NCBI RefSeq assembly: GCF_014839805.1
Contig: NC_051129.1
Span: 1,798,001 to 1,862,000 of the forward strand
Length of the DNA stretch: 64,000 nt
Direction of reading: 5' to 3'
DNA from: Manduca sexta
Lineage: Eukaryota > Arthropoda > Insecta > Lepidoptera > Sphingidae
Every line of letters starts with the position of its first letter. Positions within the stretch are counted from its first letter, which is position 1. The notes beneath the pieces were generated by a model. It had not been told where the DNA came from. It was given only the letters and a program-made list of their open reading frames with translations, and did no database searches. Both the position numbers and the translations under genes were made by a program. This document shows positions 63,507 through 64,000 of this stretch, one piece after another.

Positions 63507-63899
63507 CCCCAAAGCAGGGCCGTAGCTAGCGGGGCATTGTGGGGCAATACCCTACCTTAATAATCAACAAAATTTTACATCACTTCTCAATCAAAATATA
63601 TGGAGCAGCGGGTTTTTTATTTCACGATTTGGAAGTTGTTCCCATAGTAAGAGTTGTTCGTATTGATTCCACCCATCAGGGTGGAATATCCCTCTGTCGA
63701 GATTTAAGAGAAATTTGTTACAATTTGTATATTACCTTAACAATTACGTAAGTATTAACCTTACTCATTCATGTTAACAAGTCAAGAAAGCCAAAAATCG
63801 ATCTACCAGATCAGATCTAGTAACATTTTACGTCCGTCCAAGTAGTAACCACAGCTGCCTTATCTTAAATTCGAGTCTAGCTACGGCTCTGCCCCAAAG
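63507..63899. mobile_element. hAT-type MITE with perfect 8-bp target duplication
   Basis: The element is 63,515-63,891 (377 bp). Its left end CAGGGCCGTAGCTAG and its right end (reverse complement CAGAGCCGTAGCTAG) match at 14 of 15. CCCCAAAG is present exactly on both sides (63,507-63,514 and 63,892-63,899). An 8-bp duplication with CAG-type ends identifies the hAT superfamily. There is no transposase. A 70-codon plus-strand open frame inside is incidental. Confidence 0.92.
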
Positions 63900-64000
63900 G
63901 GACATAATGGCGGATTGCGTTTGGGAAGCGATCGATAACATCGGATTACATGAGTATGACAGGTTGGTGTTATGGAAAACTCCAAAGACACGACAATATA
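63900..64000. other. Right edge, nothing recognised
   Basis: 100 bp of unassigned DNA, presumably still within or upstream of the Lifeguard gene. Confidence 0.4.

Noticed and set aside
63539..63751. 70-codon open frame near the right edge
   Set aside because: It lies entirely inside the hAT MITE at 63,515-63,891.

Overview
The window is nuclear DNA from an insect, most probably a moth or butterfly. All genes have several exons with GT/AG introns, intergenic DNA is AT-rich, and short interspersed repeats typical of Lepidoptera recur throughout. There is no operon structure, CRISPR array, phage or integrated bacterial segment. Exon joins given here were read by eye from splice signals; reading phase was checked across every join.

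Layout. 1-18,000 holds no recognisable exon. It is a repeat-rich tract with five copies of one repeat family (A) in the first 8 kb and two more near 14.4 and 15.9 kb, a 1.2-kb DNA transposon nested in an older retroposon-like repeat, a 1.2-kb foldback palindrome, and several MITEs. Then come eight genes: the first exon of a TMEM64-like membrane protein (-), ZC3H15 (+), PTER (-), DNAAF4 (+), an M3-family peptidase homologue that has lost its zinc motif (-), an SLC22-type transporter (-), an uncharacterised membrane-anchored protein of 424 residues (-), and the 3' part of a Lifeguard/TMBIM gene (-) that runs off the right edge.

TMEM64/ZC3H15 and PTER/DNAAF4 are divergent pairs. ZC3H15/PTER and DNAAF4/M3 are convergent, with 3' ends close enough for transcripts to overlap. 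The genes have unrelated jobs (translation GTPase partner, N-acyl-taurine type amidohydrolase, dynein-arm assembly, transporter, ER/Golgi calcium or cell-death modulator), so this is a normal gene neighbourhood and not a pathway cluster.

The best leads are the M3 pseudoenzyme, the nested transposon with its paralogous empty site and a small two-exon Myb-like remnant, a LINE/SINE pair sharing a 3' tail within one intron, a LINE whose 3' region is a 35-bp tandem array with 70-bp higher-order periodicity, a hAT MITE with a perfect 8-bp target duplication, and a probable one-base frameshift in the Lifeguard gene. I found no convincing new multi-gene system.
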